Shown here: positions 51,438 through 59,651 of the stretch, in pieces
How the letters are laid out: every line of letters starts with the position of its first letter
Position numbering within the stretch: position 1 is the stretch's first letter
DNA from: Polyangia bacterium
Lineage (GTDB): Bacteria > Myxococcota_A > Polyangia > Nannocystales > Nannocystaceae
Direction: 5' to 3'
Assembly: GCA_030424595.1 (NCBI GenBank)
Contig: JAUHWG010000021.1
Location: 1 to 64,000 of the forward strand
DNA length: 64,000 nucleotides
Position numbers and translations under genes: made by a program
The notes under the pieces: model-generated
Database searches by the model: none
Told to the model about the DNA's origin: nothing
Seen by the model: the letters and a program-made list of their open reading frames with translations, nothing else

Positions 51438-52604
51438 ATGAGCGAGCTCAAGACGATGACTCGCGCCAGCGTCTGCCTCTCTGTTGGACTCGCTCTCTCT
51501 ACCTACGCTCTCCCAGGTGCTGCGCGGGCGTGTGCCTGCGTAGAGTCGGGCATGGGAGCGGGCCGCCTCTATGCCGGGCAAGGGGGGGTACTCCCGCAGA
51601 ACGTCTCCGGTGTCCCCTGGGCGGGGCCAGGGCATCTGAAGGCCAATGACCGGCGAGTCGATCTGCTCGTGAACGGTCAGGTGACATCGTTTGATGTTGA
51701 ACAGACCAATGGCGTGACTATCATCCTCCCCGAGGGTGGCTTGGTGGGGGGGGCCGCCGTTGACCTTCGGGTTCGGGAGCCTGAGTGGGAAGAGAATGCT
51801 GTGATCCGAGAGAAGGTCGCGGCCGACGGGCTCGATCTCCCGCCCCCTGAATTGAAGAGCCATCTCGTCATCGCGGAGAGACCGCTTCAGCTCGACACGC
51901 TCAGCGTGAGGACGCTTCCGCCGAGGAGAACCGACGTTACGACGAGCATCAGCTACTCAGGTGACTGCTCCGACTACTTTGTCACCGACGGGGTCTTCTT
52001 CTCTGCGGTCTTACCTCCGCATGCAAAGCCGTTCTCCGACCATCTCCTCTACCGCACATTCGTCGATGGACACGAGTGGCGGCCTACAAGTGATCTGTGT
52101 GTCCGACAAGATCCTGGAAGGAGCTGGATGGGGACTCCCGGGGAGGATATGGTCTTTGCGGACTGCACGGGTCGGTATGGTGGCCTCAGCCGGGGGGTCC
52201 ACGAGATCTGGGTTGAGGCGCGTACACCCGATGGGCAGCAGTCGGCTCGTACGCCCACCTTCAAGGTTGAGGTCATCTGCCATGAACCCGGAACCCCCGT
52301 AGGCATGCGTCTTCTCTCCCCGGAGAGTCCGGACGGTGTTCTCCCAGCTCAAACGAGAGAAGGCGCGGCCCAGAGTGCTACACCGCCGCCGCTCGATGCG
52401 AGTCATCGTCAGGGGTGCTCTGTCAACGTCTCGTCGACGTCATTGGGCTCATTCAGCCTCTTGCTTCTCCTCCTTGGGTGGAGGCGGTCGCGGTCTCGGT
52501 CTCGTGCTTCGTGGATGGCGCCGCGCCGGGACCCTCAACTACGATCGCGAGGCGCGGCCGGACCGAGCACACCGCCGACGAAGACGGGCCCCCCTGCAGC
52601 GTGA
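51438..52604 (+). CDS. Secreted protein with MYXO-CTERM-like segment and run-on tail
   Basis: 388 residues. Signal peptide ASVCLSVGLALSTYALPGAARA, then CACVESG and a strand-rich extracellular region: RVDLLVNGQVTSFDVEQTNGVTIILPEGGL, a central HLVIAERPLQLDTLSV, and possible Ig-like strands (GVHEIWVEARTPDG). Seven or so cysteines. A MYXO-CTERM-like segment GCSVNVSSTSLGSFSLLLLLLGWRRSRSRS ends near residue 347 but the frame goes on for about 40 Arg/Pro-rich residues, so a stop codon may have been lost. Codon use is less GC-biased than in neighbours, suggesting transfer or weaker selection. AGGGG precedes the ATG. Confidence 0.65.
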   Translation: MSELKTMTRASVCLSVGLALSTYALPGAARACACVESGMGAGRLYAGQGGVLPQNVSGVPWAGPGHLKANDRRVDLLVNGQVTSFDVEQTNGVTIILPEGGLVGGAAVDLRVREPEWEENAVIREKVAADGLDLPPPELKSHLVIAERPLQLDTLSVRTLPPRRTDVTTSISYSGDCSDYFVTDGVFFSAVLPPHAKPFSDHLLYRTFVDGHEWRPTSDLCVRQDPGRSWMGTPGEDMVFADCTGRYGGLSRGVHEIWVEARTPDGQQSARTPTFKVEVICHEPGTPVGMRLLSPESPDGVLPAQTREGAAQSATPPPLDASHRQGCSVNVSSTSLGSFSLLLLLLGWRRSRSRSRASWMAPRRDPQLRSRGAAGPSTPPTKTGPPAA

Positions 52605-52779
52605 CCGCCAGCGGGAGACCGACGTCTGGCCTGAGCCGCAGATCCGGCGTAGTCCTGGGGTCGCTCCTCGTCGTGCCCGCGTCTCGGTGATGAAGTGACA
52701 TCCGCCGGCGAAGCGGTTCAGGTCGGCGACGAGAAGTTCCGGTCGCGCGGGGACGGTCCGTGGCAGGATGGGCGCGGCG

Positions 52780-54087
52780 ATGAGCACGGGTCCGAAGCGC
52801 GCGAAGGAGGGGGCCGAGGCGGGCGCTGCGTACCTCACGGCTGCGCAGGCGGCGGAGCGCCTGGGTGTCCGCCGCGCGACCCTCTACGCCTATGTCAGCC
52901 GCGGCTGGCTGGAGAGCGTCCCCGGGCGCGGGCGCAGCCGCCTCTACGCGGCGGCGGACGTCGAGCGTCTCCGGGCCCGGAGCGAGGCGCGCTCTGGCCA
53001 TGGTCCCGTCGCGGGCGCAGCCCTGCGCTGGGGCGAACCGGTGATCGCCAGCGAGATCACGGCGATCACCCCCGAGGGGCCGCGCTATCGCGGTCGACTC
53101 GTCGCCGAGCTCGTCGCCTCCAAGATCTCCTACGAGGCCGTCGCCGAGCTCCTCTGGCGCGGCAGCGTGCCCGCGGAGGAGTCCGCTGGGTGGTCTGTCG
53201 GACGTCTGGGGGTCGGGCTTCGACGCCTGGAGGGGGACCTCCCGGCGGGGGCGGAGCCTGTCGACGTGCTCCGCCTCGCGGTCGCGGTTCTCGGCGCGAA
53301 GGAGGGGGCCGTCGGCCTCGCCGAGGCGGCCGAGGAGGAGCTGGCGCGCCGTCTCTTGGTCCGCCTCGCGGCCCTCTCCGGCCTCGCCTACGGCGCGGAG
53401 CGGGCGCGGGGCGCCGCGGAGGAGCGCGGTCTCGCGAGGATCCTCGGACACGCGCTCGGCGGCCCTGCGCTGGCGCGCGACGATGCTCGGGTCGCGGTGA
53501 TCGAGGCGGCGCTGATCCTCTCCGCCGATCATGAGCTGAACACCTCGACCTTCGCCGCGCGGGTGGTCGCGTCGACCGGCGCCGACCTGCACGCCTGCGT
53601 CAGCGCGGCCCTCAGCGCCCTCTCGGGGCCGCTCCACGGCGGCGCCTGTCGCCGGGTGGAGGGCCTGCTAGACGAGGCTGGATCCCGCGGATCGCCGGCG
53701 CAGGTGGTCCGCCAACGCTTCGCCCGCGGCGACGCTGTCCCCGGCTTCGGTCATCCGCTCTACCCCGCCGGGGATCCGCGGGGGACCGCGCTCTTGGAGC
53801 TGGCCGCCAGCGCCGGCGCGGGCCAGCGCGCGCTCAGGACGATGATGTCGATCGCCGCCGAGATGACCGCAGCCGGCCATCCGGCGCCGACCCTGGACTT
53901 CGGCCTGGTCGCGCTCGCAGAGGCGCTAGAGCTGCCGCGAGGCGCCGCGACGGCCCTCTTCGCCGTCGGTCGCAGCGCGGGCTGGGTCGCCCATGTCCTC
54001 GAGCAGCGACGCTCGGGCTTCCTCCTGCGGCCGACGGCGCGCTACGTCGGGCCCGAGGCGATGACGCCCGCGGCCCAGCCCGACTAG
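52780..54087 (+). CDS. Citrate synthase with N-terminal MerR/excisionase-type HTH
   Basis: 435 residues. Residues 15-75 form an HTH domain: YLTAAQAAERLGVRRATLYAYVSRGWLESVPGRGRSRLYAAADVERL. From about 90 on there is a citrate synthase fold: ITPEGPRYRGRLVAELVASKISYEAVAELLW, DHELNTSTFAARVVASTGADLHA (first catalytic His), GPLHGGACRRV, VPGFGHPLYPAGDPRG (second His) and TLDFGLVALAEALELPRGAAT with the catalytic Asp. The end RPTARYVGP matches the other citrate synthase here. Such fusions are known but little studied; it could be an enzyme that senses metabolites to control DNA, or a DNA-binding pseudoenzyme. Its TAG stop shares CTAG with the convergent gene. Confidence 0.85.
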   Translation: MSTGPKRAKEGAEAGAAYLTAAQAAERLGVRRATLYAYVSRGWLESVPGRGRSRLYAAADVERLRARSEARSGHGPVAGAALRWGEPVIASEITAITPEGPRYRGRLVAELVASKISYEAVAELLWRGSVPAEESAGWSVGRLGVGLRRLEGDLPAGAEPVDVLRLAVAVLGAKEGAVGLAEAAEEELARRLLVRLAALSGLAYGAERARGAAEERGLARILGHALGGPALARDDARVAVIEAALILSADHELNTSTFAARVVASTGADLHACVSAALSALSGPLHGGACRRVEGLLDEAGSRGSPAQVVRQRFARGDAVPGFGHPLYPAGDPRGTALLELAASAGAGQRALRTMMSIAAEMTAAGHPAPTLDFGLVALAEALELPRGAATALFAVGRSAGWVAHVLEQRRSGFLLRPTARYVGPEAMTPAAQPD

Positions 54088-54617
54088 CAGTCTCCGCCGG
54101 GCGCGGACTCTGGGATCGGCCACCGGCCATCGCCGAGCCTGAGGATCGGCCGGGGCTCGGCCTCGAGCTCGATGTGCTCGGCCAGCTCGATCTGGGCTAG
54201 GTTGGTGAAGCGCGCGCTCAAGGGACGACCGCTGCGCGACGCCGGGACGGTGCACCGCAGCCCCTGCTCGGGCTCCTCCCACAGGGTCGCGGGATCGAGC
54301 TCGACGCGGCGGCCATTGTCCAAGAGAAGCGTCAGGGCCGGGGCGGTCGTGTCTGTCGTGGTGTCTGGCGCTGAACGGACGCCGAGGACCCGAAAGAAGC
54401 AGTCGTCGACGGTCAGGTAGCACCACTGCTCGCCGAGGTGCATCGTCGGCTCGCCCTCCTCGCTGATGTCGAGGCCGCGGCGGAGGACGTCGATCACCCG
54501 CGGGTGCTCGACCGCCTCGTCGGCGATCCACAGGTTGCCGACGCGGTCGAGGCGGAGGCGGAAGCCGCGACGGAGGCGGTCGAGGAACTCGGGGTCCATC
54601 GGCGTGGGCTCGTCCAT
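54084..54617 (-). CDS. Conserved hypothetical protein, 177 aa (DUF1285-like?)
   Basis: 177 residues, soluble. MDEPTPMDPEFLDRLRRGFRLRLDRVGNLWIADEAVEHPRVIDVLRRGLDIS, then EPTMHLGEQWCYLTVDDCFFRVLGV. The order of an input strand, HPRVIDVLRRGL helix and a LxVDDxxFxV strand resembles DUF1285-type proteins, which I suggest only weakly. The second half (LLLDNGRRVELDPATLWEEPEQGLRCTVP) is strand-rich. TAGACT ends 7 nt before the ATG, without a ribosome-binding site. Its TAG stop overlaps that of the HTH-citrate synthase in one CTAG. Confidence 0.6.
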   Translation of the reverse strand: MDEPTPMDPEFLDRLRRGFRLRLDRVGNLWIADEAVEHPRVIDVLRRGLDISEEGEPTMHLGEQWCYLTVDDCFFRVLGVRSAPDTTTDTTAPALTLLLDNGRRVELDPATLWEEPEQGLRCTVPASRSGRPLSARFTNLAQIELAEHIELEAEPRPILRLGDGRWPIPESAPGGDC

Positions 54618-54630
54618 CGCCGGCAGTCTA
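54618..54630 (-). promoter_or_regulatory. Putative -10 box, leaderless start of the 177-aa gene
   Basis: Minus-strand TAGACT (54630-54625), then 7 nt, then ATG 54617. It coincides with a stop codon of the broken upstream frame. Confidence 0.45.
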
Positions 54631-54943
54631 CGGGATCTCGAGGGCGATGCAGCTCGGAGGCTCGATCGGGTCGCCGCAGCGCTTCGTCGCTGTCGACGCG
54701 GACCCACGGCACCGCCGCGGCCTGGACCCCGACGTCATCGTCGTGCAGCGCTCGCTGGGTCGCCTCGGGGCTCGGCGCTTCGGCCTTCATCGACCGCCAT
54801 GCGGCGGCGCGCACCGTGGGATCCCTGTCCTCGCGGGCGCTACGCGAGCATGTGGGATCGACGCTCGCCCACGGTCGACGAGCTTCGATCAGCCAAGGGT
54901 GCTCGGCGTTCACGAGGGCCGCGAGGGCTGCGAGGGCGAGCAC
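54628..54943 (-). pseudogene. Possible frameshifted small HEAT-like exported protein
   Basis: From GTG 54943 the frame reads LALAALAALVNAEHPWLIEA, like a signal peptide, then EDRDPTVRAAAWRSMKAEAPSPEATQRALHDDDVGVQAAAVPWV, which has the DxxVRxxA pattern of HEAT repeats. After that the same frame becomes Arg/Pro/Ser-rich and runs into the next gene, while another frame gives CGDPIEPPSCIALEIP and stops at 54628, just before that gene's promoter. A frameshift near 54700 would join them. It may also be a chance frame. Confidence 0.35.
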
Positions 54944-55218
54944 CGCCCAGCGACGAACGAGGGGGGAAGGGAGAAGGCGCGGTCATGAGCTGTGTGGGCA
55001 TGCGCAGAGTCCTCCGAGTGGTCGAAGAGTACAGCGCTCGCGTGGCGGTGGAGGGGCAAGATGGTCCCGCGGCGTGAAATCGACCGTCGGCGGCCTCGCG
55101 ATCGCGAGAACCGAGCTCAGTCCTCCGAGCGCGCCGTTGCCGACCTCTGCGCTGAGAAGCCCCCGGGGGTCTACATCCCCGTCTCCGCTGCTATAACGAT
55201 CGTGACCCGCGAACCCTG
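54944..55218. other. Upstream region of the adenylate cyclase gene
   Basis: No gene seen. TATAAC (55192-55197) is the likely -10 of the cyclase gene and leaves a leader of about 15 nt to the ATG at 55219. Confidence 0.4.
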
Positions 55219-56505
55219 ATGGATGACGATAAACCGCTGCGGAGCCGCCCGGTGACGTGGCTCTTCGACGCTGTCGCGCGGCTGGCCCGGGTCGGAGTCG
55301 GCCCCGAGCTGTCCCGCTCCGACGCTCGCGATGTGACGGTGGCCAACGGGGTCGTCATCGCCGGCGAGCTGATCGTCCTGGCCCTGGGGGTGAAGAACTG
55401 TCTTATCGGACATCCTGCCCATACTCGCCTCGGGCTCATCGAGTTCGCCGCCGCGTTGGTGCTCCCCCTCTCGCTCCTCTTCAACCACAGGCGCCGCTAT
55501 CTCCTCGCCCCGACATGGGCGCTCGGCTGGGTGATGGGGGTCAACGTCGCGGGGACCTTTATCGTCGGCAGGGACGCCGGTGTACAGCTGACCCTGCCGG
55601 TCTTCGTGTTCATCCCCTATCTCATCTACATGCGGAGGTACAACGGGGTGGCTGTGGCGGCGGCGATCATCGCTACGGTCGTGACGGGCCTGACCTTCGC
55701 GCTCATGCCGACCGCGCCCGTGATCGGACCGCCGCTCGACCCCCAGCGCGCGGGGGCGGTCGTCACGACCGCCGCGATCACGCTGTGCGTCATCCTGGGG
55801 GTGCTCAGCCTCTTGTCGAGGCTCGCGACCCAGTCCGCGGAGGAGTTCGCAGCGCAGGAGCAGCAGCGCGCGGACCACCTGCTGCTCAACGTGTTGCCGG
55901 CGAGCATCGCCGAGCAGCTCAAGCGCTCGACCCAGACCATCGCCGAGCGCGCCTCCGATGTCACCGTGCTCTTCGCCGACATCGTCGGCTTCACGCCCCT
56001 CTCTCAGTCGATACCGCCCGAGGAGGTGCTCTGGATCCTCGACCGGGTCTTCTCGGCCTTCGACGTGCTCACCGAGAAGCACGGCCTCGAGAAGATCAAG
56101 ACCATCGGTGACGCCTATATGGTCGCGGGAGGGGTGCCCGAGGCGTGCACGGGTCACGCCGAGGCGGTGGCAGAGATGGCGCTCGAGATGCTCGAAGTTG
56201 TACGGGGGCTCGATCTCTCCGGCCACGGGCCGCTCCAGCTCCGGATCGGACTGCACACAGGCCCGGTGGTCGCGGGCGTCATCGGCCAGCGCAAGTTCTC
56301 CTACGATCTCTGGGGTGACACGGTGAACACCGCGTCGCGTCTGGAGTCACACGGAACCGCCGGGCGAGTGCACGTCGCCGCCTCGACCCGCGAACGCCTC
56401 GAGCACCGCTTCGAGTTTGAGCTGCGCGGCACCATCGTCGTCAAGGGCAAGGGGGAGATGGAGACCTACTACTTGATCGGGCCGAAAGAGCCACGCGCGA
56501 GCTAG
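55219..56505 (+). CDS. Membrane-bound class III adenylate cyclase
   Basis: 428 residues. Six membrane segments lie at about 43-60, 73-92, 98-120, 125-142, 146-168 and 176-200, with no large extracellular part. After a coiled linker the cyclase domain starts near 245: VTVLFADIVGFTPLS holds the first metal Asp, KIKTIGDAYMVAGGVP the Lys and second Asp, and FSYDLWGDTVNTASRLESHG the specificity Asp and the transition-state Asn/Arg. The Lys/Asp pair predicts ATP over GTP. Makes cAMP from ATP at the inner membrane. MERxxDxFAL-type myxobacterial cyclases have similar plans. The stop is followed by 10-bp repeats. Confidence 0.93.
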   Translation: MDDDKPLRSRPVTWLFDAVARLARVGVGPELSRSDARDVTVANGVVIAGELIVLALGVKNCLIGHPAHTRLGLIEFAAALVLPLSLLFNHRRRYLLAPTWALGWVMGVNVAGTFIVGRDAGVQLTLPVFVFIPYLIYMRRYNGVAVAAAIIATVVTGLTFALMPTAPVIGPPLDPQRAGAVVTTAAITLCVILGVLSLLSRLATQSAEEFAAQEQQRADHLLLNVLPASIAEQLKRSTQTIAERASDVTVLFADIVGFTPLSQSIPPEEVLWILDRVFSAFDVLTEKHGLEKIKTIGDAYMVAGGVPEACTGHAEAVAEMALEMLEVVRGLDLSGHGPLQLRIGLHTGPVVAGVIGQRKFSYDLWGDTVNTASRLESHGTAGRVHVAASTRERLEHRFEFELRGTIVVKGKGEMETYYLIGPKEPRAS

Positions 56506-56514
56506 GAGGCCTTT

Positions 56515-56554
56515 CCAGGCCGGGCCAGGCCGGGCCAGGCCGGGCCAGGCCGGG
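56515..56554. repeat. Four 10-bp tandem repeats (CCAGGCCGGG)
   Basis: Four exact copies directly after the adenylate cyclase gene. The repeats are partly self-complementary (GGCC), so they may also fold. Confidence 0.85.
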
Positions 56555-56734
56555 TTAGGGCAAGGGGCAAGTGTCAGGAATACACATGTCGATCATACCG
56601 CTGAGCGGGTCGCCTCCACACGAGCAAGAGCCGGCATAGTCTCCGCGGGAGAAGTCATTGTAGGGGTCGGGGATTGTTCGGCAGACCTCCCCCGCCTGGC
56701 AGCCGTCGTCGGAGATGCAGAGGTCTCGCGATTG
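56555..56734 (-). pseudogene. Remnant of a secreted Cys-rich protein (C-terminal end)
   Basis: The minus frame from 56734 to the TAA at 56555 reads SRDLCISDDGCQAGEVCRTIPDPYN, then GDYAGSCSCGGDPLSGMIDMCIPDTCPLP. Nine cysteines in about 57 residues, typical of the ends of secreted myxobacterial proteins. An in-frame TGA lies immediately upstream at 56737-56735, and no start or body of a gene is present. It appears to be the tail of a gene whose rest was deleted, next to the archaemetzincin gene. Confidence 0.55.
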
Positions 56735-56781
56735 TCATCCATCGTTCGGGAACACGATCCCCGCCTCTGCGCGTTGCTTCG

Positions 56782-57813
56782 ATGATGAACGCATCGCGCC
56801 GCGCCCTCCTGCGAGCCCTCACGCTCCTCCCGGCGATGGCCCTCGCGCCGCGCCGCGCCCAGGCCTTCGGCTTCACGCCGCCGGACGCCTCCGCCCGCGC
56901 CGCCGCGCTCGGATCGCTGAATGGCCTCTCGCCGCCGCTGCGGGCAGCCTTTACCCCAGATCTCGATGATCTGCCGATCCCACGGCCGGGCCCGAACGAC
57001 TGGCTGGCTCAGCATCGCGAAGCCGCGCAGGGCTACGCGACCTACCTCCGCGGGGGCTTCAACCGGCCGAGCGCCGAGAGGAGGACGATCGTCGTCGTCC
57101 CCCTGGGCGAGCTCGGCGAGGCGATGCCGGCGATCGACGAGCTGGTCGCCTTCGTCGGCCGCTACTTCCAGCTCCCCGCGCGCAGCGAGCCGGCGATCGC
57201 GGTCGAGGATCTAGGGGCGAGCAGCCGGAAGCGCGGGCGGAGGCGGCAATACCTCACCGGCGACCTCCTCAGGGCGCTCCGTCGTCGGCTCCCCGCCGAC
57301 GCCTACTGCCTGATCGGCGTGACCGCGGTCGACCTCTACCCCGGCTCGAAGTGGAACTTCGTCTTTGGCGAGGCACGCTTCCGCGATCGGGTCGGCGTTC
57401 ACTCCTTCGCCCGCTACGATCCCGCGTTCTACGGGGCTGGCGGCGACGACCGCTCGCTGCGGATCCTCGTCCGCGGGCTCAAGGTGATGGCCCACGAGAT
57501 CGGGCACATGTTCGCGATATCGCACTGCGTCCACCACCACTGCGTGATGAACGGGACCAACCACATCGAGGAGACCGACCGCGCGCCCCTCCACCTCTGC
57601 CCGGTCTGTCGGCGCAAGCTCCACGCCGCGGTCGGCTACGATCCGTCGATCCGCGAGTCAGCCCTGGCCGAGTTCTGCGAAGCCCATGGCCTCGGCGCGG
57701 CGGCGGAGCGCTACGCTCGGAGGAGCCGGAGGATCGCCGGCGCGGCGGAGGCCGAAGCAAAGGCGGCGGAGGTCGCCCGCTGGCTCCGCGGGATCACCGA
57801 TCCGATCCCGTGA
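56782..57813 (+). CDS. Exported archaemetzincin (peptidase M54)
   Basis: 343 residues. A twin-arginine-like signal NASRRALLRALTLLPAMALAPRRAQA suggests Tat export; most archaemetzincins are cytosolic. The zinc site is VMAHEIGHMFAISHCVHHHCVMNGTN, followed by LCPVCRRKL, giving the family's HExxH...C...CxM...CxxC pattern. The Gly that usually follows at HExxHxxG is Ala here. The N-terminal part YLRGGFNRPSAERRTIVVVPLG and YCLIGVTAVDLYPGSKWNFVFGEA are also typical. Function of the family is poorly known; it is thought to be an aminopeptidase or a protease with narrow specificity. Two ATGs (56782, 56785) compete as start. Confidence 0.88.
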   Translation: MMNASRRALLRALTLLPAMALAPRRAQAFGFTPPDASARAAALGSLNGLSPPLRAAFTPDLDDLPIPRPGPNDWLAQHREAAQGYATYLRGGFNRPSAERRTIVVVPLGELGEAMPAIDELVAFVGRYFQLPARSEPAIAVEDLGASSRKRGRRRQYLTGDLLRALRRRLPADAYCLIGVTAVDLYPGSKWNFVFGEARFRDRVGVHSFARYDPAFYGAGGDDRSLRILVRGLKVMAHEIGHMFAISHCVHHHCVMNGTNHIEETDRAPLHLCPVCRRKLHAAVGYDPSIRESALAEFCEAHGLGAAAERYARRSRRIAGAAEAEAKAAEVARWLRGITDPIP

Positions 57814-58061
57814 GCCTGTCACCCGTCGCTGGACGGGGGAGCGTCCGCCCAGGCTCGCCCCGACGGCCACGGGAGCGGGCGGCGGGCGGCTAGCGATCGA
57901 AAGGACGATAGGCCCCGCGCAGTATGCCTCGCGAAGGCCGCCAAGACGGTCCCGGCAGCGAAGGGCAGGGAGACCCGTCCAACCCCCGCGTCGAGCGTCG
58001 CTACGAGGGGCCGCACCTTCAGGCGTCGCCTGGAGGCAGTCTCCTCGCCGCACCTCGCTGA

Positions 58062-58073
58062 TACCATCAGCGA
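58062..58073 (+). promoter_or_regulatory. Putative -10 box, leaderless start of the HTTM gene
   Basis: TACCAT (58062-58067), 6 nt, then ATG 58074. Confidence 0.45.
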
Positions 58074-59606
58074 ATGGCACGCATCCTCGATACGCGCGAG
58101 GACCCGCGTACGCTCGGGGCGCTTCGGATCGGGATCGGCCTGTGTCTGCTCGGCGACATCGCCAGTCTTCTGCCCCATACGGCCTACCTCTACGGCGATG
58201 CTGGCGTGGCCCCGGCGGCGACGAGCTGTGGCGGCGCGCTCCAGGGCATCTCGCTCCTCTGCGTCCTGCCGGGTGAGGCCTGGTCGACCGCGATCCTGGG
58301 CCTCGGCTGCGTCGCCTCGATCACCCTCGCGCTCGGCCTTTGGACCCGCGCGAGCAAGTGGATCGTCCTCGTCGTCCTCGGCTCGATCGTCCTCCGCAAC
58401 CCGCTCCCGCTCGCCGGCCAACAGGTGCTCGGCAGCTTCCTCTTCCTCCTCTGTCTCAGCCGCTGCGGCGCCGCCTACTCGCTCGACAACCTTCGCCGCT
58501 GCCAGCGGCTGCGCGTCGCCGGAGAGCTCGACGACGGCGCCGAGGCGCACGCGACCTACCGACCGATCCCCGCCTGGCCGCGCTGGCTGATGATCCTCCA
58601 GCTGACCGTCGCCTACACGGTCGCCGGCTGGGCGAAGATCGGCCAGAGCTACGTCGACGGCAGCTCATTCTTCAACCTGCTCGGCGATGGGCGTTGGAAC
58701 CGCTTCCCGCAGTGGGGGATGCTCCGCCTCTTCGGCGACAATCTCATCCGCTTGGCGACCTGGATCGCCTGGGGCTTTGAGCGCTACTTCGCCCTCGCGG
58801 CCCTCGGCCTCGTCCTCCGCCGCTTCGCCCCGAGCCTCCCGCGCTGGCTCCTGTGGCCGACCTCCCGCTGGATCTGGACCTCCCTCTCGCTGGTCTTCGC
58901 GGGCACCCTGACGCTCCTCGCGAACGTCGGTTGGTTCGTCCCGGCGACCGCCGCCGCGACCCTCGTTCTCTTCCGCGGCGAGGAGGTCGGACGGGTCGTC
59001 GACCGTATCCTCCGCAGGCGTGCCCATGCGCCGCCGAGCATCGCGGCCGACCACACCGCGCCGCTGTGGCGCCGGACGCTGCTCGCCGCCTTCATCGCCT
59101 GGCATAGCCTGGCCATGCTGGCCAATTCGCTCAACCGCGGTCACCTCAAGATCGACCTCCCTGCGCCGGTCAGTCGCGCCGCCTGGTACTACAAGAACCT
59201 CACGGGCGCGCGCCAGTTCTGGTGGATGTTCGCGCCGAACGCTAGGGCTATCCACAGCCTCGTCGAGATCGAGGTGATCGATCGCGACGGACGTGCGCAC
59301 CCCACCCTCGATCATCGCGCGCTCGTCGGCGAGGAGCACTACCCCTATATCTTTATCGATCGGCGGCGGAAGATCATGACCAACATCGGCGGAAGGCCCC
59401 GCTGGCAGAATGCCCACGCCGAGCACCTGTGTCGGACCTGGCGTGACGCGGCCGACCGACCACCGGCCGAGGTGATCATCCGGCGACGTCACGGACCGAT
59501 CCCCTCCGCTGAGGAGCTGGGGACCATCCCGCGCGGCGGAGAGTCGGCGGCGATCGCCGCGGCGGCGCGCGTCGACGATCTCTTGCGCCGCAGCTGCGCG
59601 CCCTAG
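58074..59606 (+). CDS. HTTM-domain membrane protein (vitamin K carboxylase-like)
   Basis: 510 residues with eight or more membrane helices. RTLGALRIGIGLCLLGDIASLLP, TLALGLWTRASKWIVLVVLGSIVLRNP, QQVLGSFLFLLCLSRCGAAYSLD, and LMILQLTVAYTVAGWAKIGQSYVDGSSFFNLL are blocks of the HTTM domain shared with vitamin K-dependent gamma-carboxylase; the Lys of the active base region is present in WAKIG. The C-terminal ~140 residues are soluble, with YYKNLTGARQFWWMFAPNA and IEVIDRDGRAHPTLDH. In bacteria these proteins' substrates are mostly unknown. It converges with the DUF4215 lipoprotein gene. Confidence 0.85.
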   Translation: MARILDTREDPRTLGALRIGIGLCLLGDIASLLPHTAYLYGDAGVAPAATSCGGALQGISLLCVLPGEAWSTAILGLGCVASITLALGLWTRASKWIVLVVLGSIVLRNPLPLAGQQVLGSFLFLLCLSRCGAAYSLDNLRRCQRLRVAGELDDGAEAHATYRPIPAWPRWLMILQLTVAYTVAGWAKIGQSYVDGSSFFNLLGDGRWNRFPQWGMLRLFGDNLIRLATWIAWGFERYFALAALGLVLRRFAPSLPRWLLWPTSRWIWTSLSLVFAGTLTLLANVGWFVPATAAATLVLFRGEEVGRVVDRILRRRAHAPPSIAADHTAPLWRRTLLAAFIAWHSLAMLANSLNRGHLKIDLPAPVSRAAWYYKNLTGARQFWWMFAPNARAIHSLVEIEVIDRDGRAHPTLDHRALVGEEHYPYIFIDRRRKIMTNIGGRPRWQNAHAEHLCRTWRDAADRPPAEVIIRRRHGPIPSAEELGTIPRGGESAAIAAAARVDDLLRRSCAP

Positions 59607-59613
59607 CAAGTTG

Positions 59614-59637
59614 CGGCCTCGGCCCCCGGCGAGGCCG
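59614..59637. terminator. Hairpin between convergent genes
   Basis: CGGCCTCG / CGAGGCCG, an 8-bp perfect stem with an 8-nt loop, lies between the stops at 59606 and 59652. No T-tract on either side. Confidence 0.5.
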
Positions 59638-59651
59638 AGAGCACCGCAGCG

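Noticed and set aside
52453..53637. 394-codon minus-strand frame opposite the HTH-citrate synthase
   Set aside because: Arg/Glu/Gly-rich mirror frame; no motif or start signal.
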